A stretch of DNA of 15,782 bases from an uncultured Pseudorhodoferax sp. Lineage in GTDB: Bacteria; Pseudomonadota; Gammaproteobacteria; Burkholderiales; Burkholderiaceae. The stretch lies in the NCBI GenBank assembly GCA_913776795.1, contig CAJYRH010000086.1, positions 1 to 15,782 on the forward strand. Direction: 5' to 3'. Shown here piece after piece: positions 8,076 to 14,130 of this stretch (position 1 is the first letter of the stretch; every line of letters begins with the position of its first letter). The translations under genes and the position numbers were made by a program. The notes beneath the pieces were generated by a model, which did no database searches, was not told the DNA's origin, and worked only from the letters and a program-made list of their open reading frames with translations.

Positions 8076-8784
8076 AGACAAGTAGCTCTGCCGGACGGGC
8101 AGAGGTGATCGATGGAGCGGAAGCCGCATGGCGCCTCGGCGCGTGGGGCCGTCGATGTCCTGTGGCACAGGCCGGCACGGTGCAGGGCACCTGGCAGCCT
8201 GGGCGGTCGGGTTCTTGTTGTCGGCTGCGAACCACGGGGTCTGCAGCGGCATTCGTTTGGAAAACGAGCGGCCAAGTATGCGCAATTCGTTCGCGTTTTA
8301 GCCGAGTATCTGGGATGGCCGGTCCGAATTGGCCGCCGAGCGGCACGGATAGGTGGCAGAAAGCAACATATCGTCGGCCGAGAGGCCAGGACCACGGTCG
8401 ATGGGTGCCCACCCGCCAGACACAGGGCGTCCGCACCTGGACGATCCCGCGTCAGCGGACTCGTCGGCTCAAGCCTGCCGTCCAAGCGTCACGGCACGCG
8501 AGACGGAGCACTCTTCCGCGCCTCGTGCAGCAACAGGCATGGCAAATGCGCTGACACAACGTGGTGGTCGCATGGCCGGACGCAAGAAGTGCGCGCAGGC
8601 GCGAGGGCCAACCTCACGCCCATGCACCAACCCAACCGGGGCGATTGACGCCGTCGAGAAAGTACGTCAAGCGCCAGCTCACCGAGGTGAACCGCGGCAC
8701 CGATAGGGTGAACGAGAGGGGCGAGGAGGCGGCCCGCGTCACTGCAGAGCCTTGGACAGCGGGTGCCAGGATCTGAGATGGCAA
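8076..8784. other. About 700 bases upstream of tpsA without a convincing gene
   Basis: Open frames exist on both strands, but their products are arginine/serine/proline-rich shadow sequences without family features. A locally AT-richer patch at about 8250-8310 contains the inverted repeat TCGTTT-GGA-AAACGA (8253-8267) and, on the minus strand, CATACT as a possible -10 box without a matching -35. This is the best candidate for the tpsA promoter and operator region. Nothing resembling a tRNA, insertion sequence or recombinase remnant was seen. The weak Shine-Dalgarno and the distance suggest a long untranslated leader for tpsA. Confidence 0.4.
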
Positions 8785-8819
8785 GAAAAAAGCACCTAGC
8801 GCTTTCGCGCTAAGTGCTT
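8785..8819 (-). terminator. Intrinsic terminator of tRNA-Lys
   Basis: On the minus strand AAGCACTTAGCGC, a GAAA tetraloop and GCGCTAGGTGCTT form a 13-bp stem with one G-U pair, followed by a run of T. It begins 17 bases after the CCA end of the tRNA gene. On the plus strand there is no T-tract, so it works leftward and should insulate the tps region from tRNA transcription. Confidence 0.9.
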
Positions 8820-8836
8820 GATCTACCAAAGTAATT

Positions 8837-8912
8837 TGGTGGGCCCTGAGTGACTCGAACACTCGACCTACGGATTAAGAGTCCGCTGCTCTACCAACTG
8901 AGCTAAGAGCCC
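8837..8912 (-). tRNA. tRNA-Lys (anticodon CTT)
   Basis: All arms can be drawn on the minus strand. The acceptor GGGCTCT pairs with AGGGCCC, and the D arm is GCTC/GAGC. The anticodon stem GCGGA/TCCGT carries the loop CTCTTAA, giving anticodon CTT at 8879-8877. The T arm is GAGTG-TTCGAGT-CACTC. The discriminator is A and the CCA end is encoded (8839-8837). Length is 76 bases. A strong terminator follows and a sigma70-like promoter lies about 100 bases upstream. Confidence 0.96.
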
Positions 8913-8975
8913 GATGTCTTTGCTGCGCAACGACCACTTGCTTTGAAGTGACCAGCTGCATTGGCAACCATCGCT

Positions 8976-9003
8976 GCGGAACATCAAATTGTTTGTGTTC
9001 CGC
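8976..9003. repeat. Inverted repeat in the tRNA-Lys leader / divergent promoter region
   Basis: GCGGAACA (8976-8983) and TGTTCCGC (8996-9003) are perfect 8-bp arms around a 12-base AT-rich centre. It lies immediately downstream of the leftward -10 box and beside the candidate rightward -35 box. It could be an operator site or a hairpin in the pre-tRNA leader. Confidence 0.6.
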
Positions 9004-9022
9004 GAAAGCCTGCGACTATAAC
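8993..9022 (+). promoter_or_regulatory. Candidate promoter for the PfkB-family kinase
   Basis: On the plus strand TTGTGT (8993-8998) and TATAAC (9017-9022) are 18 bases apart. The -10 shares the same TATA core as the leftward tRNA promoter, so the two promoters overlap face to face and could compete for polymerase. The -35 match is modest. Confidence 0.4.
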
Positions 9023-9044
9023 CCACTTTTTGCGGATAGCGCAA
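9015..9044 (-). promoter_or_regulatory. Sigma70-like promoter for tRNA-Lys
   Basis: On the minus strand TTGCGC (9044-9039) and TATAGT (9020-9015) are separated by 18 bases. The predicted transcript starts near 9008, so the pre-tRNA would carry a 5' leader of about 95 bases before the tRNA at 8912. Confidence 0.65.
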
Positions 9045-9105
9045 CGAATTCTGGATTTTTTATCACAGACAGACCTCTAACATCCCGCGCACGCCAAGCC
9101 AGAAC

Positions 9106-9110
9106 AAGGA
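9106..9110 (+). promoter_or_regulatory. Shine-Dalgarno of the PfkB-family kinase
   Basis: AAGGA lies seven bases before the ATG at 9118 and fixes that start codon. Confidence 0.7.
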
Positions 9111-9117
9111 CCCAACC

Positions 9118-10044
9118 ATGCGCGAACCCGGCCCGTGGACGCTTTGCACAGTCGGCCACGCCGCACTGGACCACTGCTTCTTCATCGCGGACTTCCCGCC
9201 CACGCCGACCAAGACGCCGGCACGGCATTACCAGGCCATCTCCGGCGGCATGGCGGCGAACGCATCGATCGCGGCAGTGCGGCTGGGCGCGCACGTGCGC
9301 TTGCACGGCGCCGTCGGTGACGACGACGCAGGTGACTTCCTGGTGCGCCGCCTGGCCGAATGCGGCGTGGAGTGCGGCCAGCTACAACGCGTGCCTGGCG
9401 CGGCCTCATCCGTATCGGCGGTGGTCATCGATGCGCGCGGCGAGCGCCAGATTTTCAACCACCGCGGAGACGCGCTCGCCCGCGCGGCGGAACTCGACAC
9501 CTGCGTGCTGGCAGGCTGCGACGTGCTGATGGCCGACCCGCGCTGGATGCAGGGCGCGCTGGCGGCACTGCGCTGGGCCCGCGCTGCTGGCGTGCCTTCG
9601 CTGCTCGACGGCGATCTCTCGCCCACGCGAGACCTGCAGGCCCTGGCGGCGGTGGCGGACTGGACCGTGTTCTCTGAGGCGGGCCTGGCGGCCTTCGCAC
9701 CGCACGCGACCCTGACCGACGGGCTGGGTGCGGCACTGGCGGCGGGCGCACAACTGGCCGCCGTGACGCTGGGCGCACAGGGCGTGCGCTGGCAGCGCGC
9801 CGGTGGCGCGGTGCAGAGCTTGCCGGCATTCACGGTGCAGGCCGTCGACACCAACGGCGCGGGCGATGTGTTCCATGCCGCACTGGCCATGGCGGTGGCG
9901 CGTGCGCTCCCCGACCGACAGGCCATGCGTTTTGCCTGCGCGGCCGCCGCGCTCAAGTGCCAGCGTCCGGGCGGCGTGGCCAATGGCCCGGACTGCACGG
10001 AGGTCGAGCGCCTGCTTGCCGCGCACGACCCTGAGCTCACATGA
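9118..10044 (+). CDS. PfkB-family carbohydrate kinase
   Basis: A cytoplasmic ribokinase-fold kinase that phosphorylates a sugar or related alcohol with ATP; 308 residues, a normal family length. The N-terminal substrate-side motif [19 protein letters not shown] (42-60) leads into GAVGDDDAG (64-72). TLGAQGV (217-223) precedes the nucleotide site, and the C-terminal PfkB signature is DTNGAGDVF (244-252) with catalytic base Asp250. By impression, the VGDDDAG and [16 protein letters not shown] blocks recall sulfofructose-kinase-like (YihV) members, but the substrate cannot be assigned from sequence alone. No sugar transporter or pathway gene stands beside it. Its end overlaps the end of guaC by eight bases, so the two transcripts converge without room for a terminator. 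Confidence 0.92.
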   Translation: MREPGPWTLCTVGHAALDHCFFIADFPPTPTKTPARHYQAISGGMAANASIAAVRLGAHVRLHGAVGDDDAGDFLVRRLAECGVECGQLQRVPGAASSVSAVVIDARGERQIFNHRGDALARAAELDTCVLAGCDVLMADPRWMQGALAALRWARAAGVPSLLDGDLSPTRDLQALAAVADWTVFSEAGLAAFAPHATLTDGLGAALAAGAQLAAVTLGAQGVRWQRAGGAVQSLPAFTVQAVDTNGAGDVFHAALAMAVARALPDRQAMRFACAAAALKCQRPGGVANGPDCTEVERLLAAHDPELT

Positions 10045-11014
10045 GCAGGTGTTCGCCAGCGTTGTCGCCGCCCAGGATGACGTAGTTCACCTTGCGGATG
10101 TCCGTGAGCTTCCTGCCGCCCGCGTAGCTGATGGAGCTCTGCACGTCCTGCTCCATCTCGATCAGCGTGTCCGACAGCTTGCCCTTGATGGGCTCCAAAA
10201 TGCGTTTGCCCTCCACGTGCCGGTACTCGCCCTTGTTGAAGTCGCTGGCCGAGCCGTAGTACTCCTTGAAGAGCTTGCCATCCACTTCAACGGTCTGGCC
10301 CGGCGATTCTTCATGGCCCGCGAACAGGGAGCCAATCATGACCATGGACGCACCGAAGCGGATGCTCTTGGCGATGTCGCCATGGTCGCGGATCCCACCG
10401 TCCGCAATGATGGGCTTGGTCGCCACCCGCGCGCACCATTTCAACGCCGACAGCTGCCAGCCGCCCGTGCCGAAGCCGGTCTTGAGCTTGGTGATGCAGA
10501 CCTTGCCCGGGCCGATGCCGACCTTGGTCGCATCCGCGCCCCAGTTCTCCAGGTCGATCACGGCCTCGGGCGTGCCCACGTTGCCCGCGATCACGAAGGC
10601 GTCCGGCAGCTTGTCCTTGAGGTAGGCGATCATGTTCTTCACGCTGTCGGCATGGCCGTGCGCGATGTCGATGGTCACGTACTCGGGCGTCAGGCCCTGC
10701 GCCACCAATTGGTCCACGGTGTCGTAGTCTGGCTTCTTCACGCCCAGCGAGATCGAGGCGAAGGTGCCCTGCTCCTTCATGCGGCGCACGAAGGCCACGT
10801 TGTCCAGGTCGAAGCGGTGCATCACGTAGAAGTAGCCGTGCTGCGCCAGCCACAGGCAGGTGGCCTCGTCGACCACCGTCTTCATGTTGGCCGGCACCAC
10901 CGGCAGGCGGAAGCTGCGCGGGCCCAGCGTGGTGCTGGCGTCGCACTCTGAACGGCTTTCCACGCGGCACTTGCGCGGCAGCAGAAGGACGTTGTCGTAG
11001 TCGAAGATTTCCAT
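10037..11014 (-). CDS. guaC: GMP reductase, type 2
   Basis: NADPH-dependent reductive deamination of GMP to IMP in the purine salvage pathway, in the cytoplasm; 325 residues, typical of the family. It is an IMPDH/GMPR TIM barrel. Visible blocks are [12 protein letters not shown] (39-50), IDIAHGH (115-121), [10 protein letters not shown] (143-152), the catalytic loop [20 protein letters not shown] (166-185) with the nucleophile Cys173, and [15 protein letters not shown] (203-217). There is no CBS pair, and the loop resembles the Firmicutes-type (type 2) GuaC rather than the enterobacterial form. The start at ATG 11014 gives the conserved N-terminus [16 protein letters not shown]. The upstream leader carries two hairpins. 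It is divergent from nudB and overlaps the end of the PfkB-family kinase gene. Confidence 0.95.
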   Translation of the reverse strand: MEIFDYDNVLLLPRKCRVESRSECDASTTLGPRSFRLPVVPANMKTVVDEATCLWLAQHGYFYVMHRFDLDNVAFVRRMKEQGTFASISLGVKKPDYDTVDQLVAQGLTPEYVTIDIAHGHADSVKNMIAYLKDKLPDAFVIAGNVGTPEAVIDLENWGADATKVGIGPGKVCITKLKTGFGTGGWQLSALKWCARVATKPIIADGGIRDHGDIAKSIRFGASMVMIGSLFAGHEESPGQTVEVDGKLFKEYYGSASDFNKGEYRHVEGKRILEPIKGKLSDTLIEMEQDVQSSISYAGGRKLTDIRKVNYVILGGDNAGEHLLM

Positions 11015-11074
11015 GGCGATCCAGCTTTCATCAATGGTTGTGAAACGATTGAGCGCTTGGACTGGACCGGCCCC

Positions 11075-11092
11075 TTGCCTTGGCGAAGGCAA
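11075..11092 (-). other. Second hairpin in the guaC leader
   Basis: On the minus strand TTGCCTT-CGCC-AAGGCAA is a perfect 7-bp stem-loop. It starts two bases after the T-tract of the upstream hairpin and about 60 bases before the guaC ATG. It may stabilise the mRNA 5' end. Confidence 0.5.
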
Positions 11093-11093
11093 C

Positions 11094-11125
11094 AAAAAAC
11101 CGGGTGCCAATGACTTGGGCCCGGT
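11094..11125 (-). terminator. Terminator-like hairpin in the guaC leader (possible attenuator)
   Basis: On the minus strand ACCGGG (11125-11120) pairs with CCCGGT (11104-11099). Inside this the bases CCAA and TTGG form a second short helix around GTCA. Six T follow at 11099-11094, the first of them paired. This has the form of an intrinsic terminator, yet it points into guaC and lies between the best -10 candidate and the start codon. It may control guaC or protect the mRNA 5' end. If the TAGAAT at 11136-11131 is the -10 box, transcription would start at or next to the hairpin's first base. Confidence 0.55.
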
Positions 11126-11130
11126 GACTG

Positions 11131-11136
11131 ATTCTA
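11131..11136 (-). promoter_or_regulatory. guaC: Candidate -10 box of guaC
   Basis: TAGAAT on the minus strand, five of six matches to TATAAT, about 120 bases before the guaC start. No good -35 is seen at the expected distance. It mirrors the TAGAAT box facing nudB. Confidence 0.4.
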
Positions 11137-11164
11137 GCCGCGCGGGTATCCCCATGCGGCGTCC

Positions 11165-11170
11165 TAGAAT
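11165..11170 (+). promoter_or_regulatory. nudB: Candidate -10 box of nudB, near-leaderless start
   Basis: TAGAAT ends nine bases before the nudB ATG at 11180. No Shine-Dalgarno is present between them, so the transcript probably begins within a few bases of the start codon. The -35 region is not recognisable. Confidence 0.45.
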
Positions 11171-11179
11171 CCCGCCGCG

Positions 11180-11632
11180 ATGAACCGCACCTACAAGATC
11201 CCGCAGTCCGTCCTGGTCGTGGTCCACACGGCCGCACTGGACGTGCTGTTGATCCGCCGCGCCGATGCGCAGGACCACTGGCAGTCCGTCACGGGCAGCA
11301 AGGACACCGAAGCCGAGGACCTGCGCGACACTGCCGTGCGCGAGGTGTTCGAGGAAACCGGCATCGCCTGCGGCACGGGCCTGGTCGATTGGCGACTCGA
11401 GAACATCTACGAGATCTGGCCGCAGTGGCGGCACCGCTACGCGCCCGGCGTGCTCCACAACACCGAGCACCTGTTCAGCCTCGCCGTGCCGGCCGGCACA
11501 CCGGTGCAGCTGCACGCACGCGAGCACACCGCCTTCCAGTGGCTGCCCTGGCAGGCCGCAGCCGATGCCTGCTTTTCGCCGTCCAATGCCGAGGCCATCC
11601 TGATGCTGCCGCGTTTCGCGGCCCGGGAGTGA
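11180..11632 (+). CDS. nudB: Dihydroneopterin triphosphate diphosphatase (Nudix hydrolase)
   Basis: Removes pyrophosphate from dihydroneopterin triphosphate in folate biosynthesis, in the cytoplasm; 150 residues, the length of known NudB. The Nudix box runs from about residue 39 to 61 and contains [10 protein letters not shown] and [11 protein letters not shown], with the metal-binding REVxEE glutamates. The N-terminus [12 protein letters not shown] and the block NTEHLFSL with FQWLPW fit NudB better than general Nudix proteins. The start codon has no Shine-Dalgarno and a -10-like TAGAAT just upstream, suggesting near-leaderless translation. Its stop overlaps the clsB start (GTGA), indicating an operon and translational coupling. 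Confidence 0.92.
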   Translation: MNRTYKIPQSVLVVVHTAALDVLLIRRADAQDHWQSVTGSKDTEAEDLRDTAVREVFEETGIACGTGLVDWRLENIYEIWPQWRHRYAPGVLHNTEHLFSLAVPAGTPVQLHAREHTAFQWLPWQAAADACFSPSNAEAILMLPRFAARE

Positions 11633-12840
11633 CGCGTGCCGCGGCCCGCCTGCACGGCGGCCATGCGCTCACGCTGCTGGAGGGGACGCGCGAGTTCTTC
11701 CCTGCGCTGATCGCTGCGATGGACGCGGCACAGACGCTGATCCACTTCGAGACCTACATCTTCGACTTCACCGGCAGCGGCGCCGAACTGGCCGACGCCC
11801 TGCTGCGCGCAGCGCGCCGCGGTGTGCGTACCTGCGTGGCCGTCGATGGCCTGGGCACGGGGGCCGCCCCGCAGGAATGGATGCAGCGATTCGCCGAGGC
11901 CGGCGTGCAATGGCGCGTGTACTCGCCCGTCAACGCGATGGTGCTGCTGCTGCCCACGCGCTGGCGCCGGCTGCACCGCAAGCTGTGCGTGATCGACGGG
12001 GCGGTGGCGTTCTGCGGCGGCATCAACGTGCTCGACGACTTTCACGACCCGAGCTGGGGCCGTCTCGAAGCGCCGCGCCTGGACTTCGCTGTGCGTGTCA
12101 CTGGCCCGCTCGTGGCCGATGCGCAGCACACCATGGCACTGCTCTGGCGCAGGCTGCAGGCTGTGAACGACCTGCAGCACCGCGAACCGCTGCAGGCCGT
12201 GCACAACCTGCTGGACGACGTCCCGCGCAGTGTGGGCATGCAGTCGGGCGCGGCTGGCGCAGCAGGTGCCCGTGCCGCTCTGCTGCTGCGCGACAACCTG
12301 CGCCACCGCAAGCGCATCGAGCGCGCCTACCTCAAGGCCATCGGCTCTGCGCAGGCCGAGGTCGTGATCGCCAACGCCTACTTCATCCCTGGTCGCAAGC
12401 TTCGCCATGCCTTGGTCCGTGCGGCAAGGCGCGGCGTGCGCGTGCAGTTGCTGCTGCAGGGCCGCTACGAGTACTTCATGCAGTACCACGCCGCGCGGCC
12501 GGTCTATGGGCTGCTGCTGAATGCGGGCGTGGAGATCCACGAGTACGCGCCCAGCTTCCTGCATGCCAAGGTGGCGGTGATCGACGGCCACTGGGCCACG
12601 GTGGGCTCGTCCAATCTCGACCCCTTGAGCCTGCTGCTGGCGCGCGAGGCCAACCTGGTGATCGAGGACAAGGACTTCGCGCAGCAGCTGCGCACGCGCC
12701 TGCTGCGCGCCATGCGCGAGGAAGGCAAGCGCATGGAGCCCACGCACCATGGGCGCCGGCCCTGGCCGCAGCGCTGCAAGGAGAGCCTGGCCATGCTGGT
12801 CATGCGCCTGGCCTTGATGGTCACGGGCAAGCGTTACTGA
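11629..12840 (+). CDS. clsB: Cardiolipin synthase B-type phospholipase D family protein
   Basis: A phosphatidyltransferase of the phospholipase D superfamily that makes cardiolipin at the inner membrane; 403 residues, close to ClsB length. There are two HKD motifs: HRKLCVID (His116, Lys118, Asp123) followed by GGINVLDD, and HAKVAVID (His312, Lys314, Asp319) followed by GSSNLDPLS. The absence of the two N-terminal transmembrane helices found in ClsA supports ClsB. The [12 protein letters not shown] block (40-51) is typical of the family. A hydrophobic segment near the C-terminus ([12 protein letters not shown], about 388-399) may touch the membrane. The GTG at 11629 was chosen because it forms a GTGA overlap with nudB. 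The frame is open further upstream, but that part lies inside nudB and is out of family character. Confidence 0.9.
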   Translation: MTRAAARLHGGHALTLLEGTREFFPALIAAMDAAQTLIHFETYIFDFTGSGAELADALLRAARRGVRTCVAVDGLGTGAAPQEWMQRFAEAGVQWRVYSPVNAMVLLLPTRWRRLHRKLCVIDGAVAFCGGINVLDDFHDPSWGRLEAPRLDFAVRVTGPLVADAQHTMALLWRRLQAVNDLQHREPLQAVHNLLDDVPRSVGMQSGAAGAAGARAALLLRDNLRHRKRIERAYLKAIGSAQAEVVIANAYFIPGRKLRHALVRAARRGVRVQLLLQGRYEYFMQYHAARPVYGLLLNAGVEIHEYAPSFLHAKVAVIDGHWATVGSSNLDPLSLLLAREANLVIEDKDFAQQLRTRLLRAMREEGKRMEPTHHGRRPWPQRCKESLAMLVMRLALMVTGKRY

Positions 12841-12846
12841 CCGCGC

Positions 12847-12862
12847 AGCACAGGCGTGCTTT
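12847..12862 (+). terminator. Weak hairpin after clsB
   Basis: AGCAC-AGGC-GTGCT followed by TT begins seven bases after the clsB stop. The stem is only five pairs and the T-tract is three bases, so it would be a weak terminator at best. The rest of the 285-base gap (12863-13125) is GC-rich with no convincing gene; a -10-like CAGAAT lies at its right end. Confidence 0.25.
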
Positions 12863-13112
12863 CCACGTTCCGCACCGCGCCTCCTCACACCCAGAGCCTG
12901 CGCCACCATTGCCCGCTGCGTTGCACCCCTCGCACCGCCCAGATGATGTGCGGGAGCTGTGGCAGCTCATCCTGCCGCGTGCATTTGGCGGCTGCTTGCG
13001 GACTCATCGCCGGCGGACGATCGGGACGCGGGCCGGTGGCTGGCGGCGTGGCGGCGCGGCGGCCGACGCCGGCACGGTGCGCGGGCGCGCCAGGGCGACC
13101 GGCCCGCCCGCG

Positions 13113-13118
13113 CAGAAT
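13113..13118 (+). promoter_or_regulatory. Candidate -10 box of the exonuclease-ligase operon
   Basis: CAGAAT ends seven bases before the ATG at 13126, and no Shine-Dalgarno lies between. The layout copies that of nudB, again pointing to a near-leaderless start. The -35 is not evident. Confidence 0.3.
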
Positions 13119-13125
13119 ATGCGCC

Positions 13126-14130
13126 ATGAATGAACTCGTGGTGCAACGGCCCGAGGGCCTGTACTGCCCGCCAGGCGACTTCTACATCGACCCTTGGCGC
13201 CCCGTGGACCGGGCGGTCATCACGCACGCCCACGCCGACCACGCACGCACCGGCCACGGCCATTACCTGGCAGCAGCACCGGCCGAGGGCGTGCTGCGCC
13301 AGCGGCTGGGCGAGATCACGCTGCAGACTCTGGCTTACGGCGAGCGCATCGCGCATAAGGGCGTGGACATTTCGCTGCATCCAGCCGGCCATGTATTGGG
13401 CTCTGCCCAGGTGCGGCTCGCACATGGCGGCCAGGTCTGGGTGGCCAGCGGCGACTACAAGGTCGCTCCCGACCCAACCTGCGCGCCCTTCGAACCGCAA
13501 CGGTGCGATGTGTTCATCACCGAATCGACCTTCGGCCTGCCGATCTACCGCTGGCGCAGCGACGCCGAGTTGTTTGCCGAAGTCGACGCCTGGTGGCAGG
13601 CCAACGCCGAACTCGGCCGCGCCAGCGTGCTGGCCTGCTACAGCTTCGGCAAGGCGCAGCGCGTCCTGGCGGGCGTCAACGCGGCCATCGGCCCGATCGT
13701 CGTGCATGGCGCCGTGGAACCCCTGAACGTGGCGTACCGCGCCGCGGGCGTGGCTTTGCCAGCGACCCAGCTGGCGACCGACGTGGCCGACAAGTCTTTG
13801 TTCAAGCGTGCGCTGGTGCTGTGCCCGCCGAGTGCCGCGGCCAGTACCTGGGCGCGCCGCTTCGGCGACTTCGGCACCGCCTTCGCAAGCGGCTGGATGC
13901 AGCTGCGCGGCGCACGCCGACGCGGCGGCTACGACCGCGGCTTCGTCCTCAGTGACCACGCGGACTGGCCCGGGCTGCACCGGGCCATCGGCGCGACCGG
14001 TGCCGAGCGCGTGATCGTGACCCACGGCAGCATCCCGGTCATGGTGCGCTATCTTGCCGAGCAGGGCCTGCAGGCCAGTGCCTTTCAGACCGAATACGGC
14101 GACGAGTTGCTGGAGACCGAGGCCGCATGA
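13126..14130 (+). CDS. Ligase-associated DNA exonuclease (metallo-beta-lactamase / beta-CASP fold)
   Basis: A predicted DNA exonuclease of the ligase-associated group (related to mRNA 3'-end processing factors); 334 residues. The metal site HAHADH is at 34-39, with HPAGH (85-89) and Asp110 in ASGDYK completing the metallo-beta-lactamase ligands. The beta-CASP part has ESTFGLP, SFGKAQR, LSDHADW (275-281) and VTHGS (298-302). The ATG at 13126 gives the family N-terminus (LYCPPGDFYIDPW near residue 12). The frame is open upstream to about 12856, but that part is low in family likeness. Its TGA overlaps the ligase ATG (ATGA), so the two are made together and probably act together in DNA repair. 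The biochemical role of this family is largely inferred from gene neighbourhood. Confidence 0.93.
   Translation: MNELVVQRPEGLYCPPGDFYIDPWRPVDRAVITHAHADHARTGHGHYLAAAPAEGVLRQRLGEITLQTLAYGERIAHKGVDISLHPAGHVLGSAQVRLAHGGQVWVASGDYKVAPDPTCAPFEPQRCDVFITESTFGLPIYRWRSDAELFAEVDAWWQANAELGRASVLACYSFGKAQRVLAGVNAAIGPIVVHGAVEPLNVAYRAAGVALPATQLATDVADKSLFKRALVLCPPSAAASTWARRFGDFGTAFASGWMQLRGARRRGGYDRGFVLSDHADWPGLHRAIGATGAERVIVTHGSIPVMVRYLAEQGLQASAFQTEYGDELLETEAA

Noticed and set aside
8076..8285. N-terminal extension of TpsA by 70 residues
   Set aside because: The frame is open, but the added part is proline/arginine-rich. The ESPR sequence beginning MNRIFRLV is the standard start of these proteins.
8614..8862. 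82-codon minus-strand frame covering the terminator and tRNA end
   Set aside because: It overlaps the tRNA-Lys gene and its terminator, so it is not a real coding region.
11066..11125. Antiterminator pairing in the guaC leader as a classical riboswitch
   Set aside because: The alternative partner lies downstream of the T-tract, so it could not prevent termination in time. It could only act on finished mRNA structure.
11037..11527. N-terminal extension of GuaC
   Set aside because: The open frame continues through the leader and opposite nudB. The conserved GuaC N-terminus starts at 11014 and normal family length is reached from there.
12885..13007. Small minus-strand frame of 40 codons in the clsB-exonuclease gap
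   Set aside because: The C-terminal part (ending WWRRLWV) looks somewhat protein-like, but there is no ribosome binding site and no recognisable family. Too weak to call.
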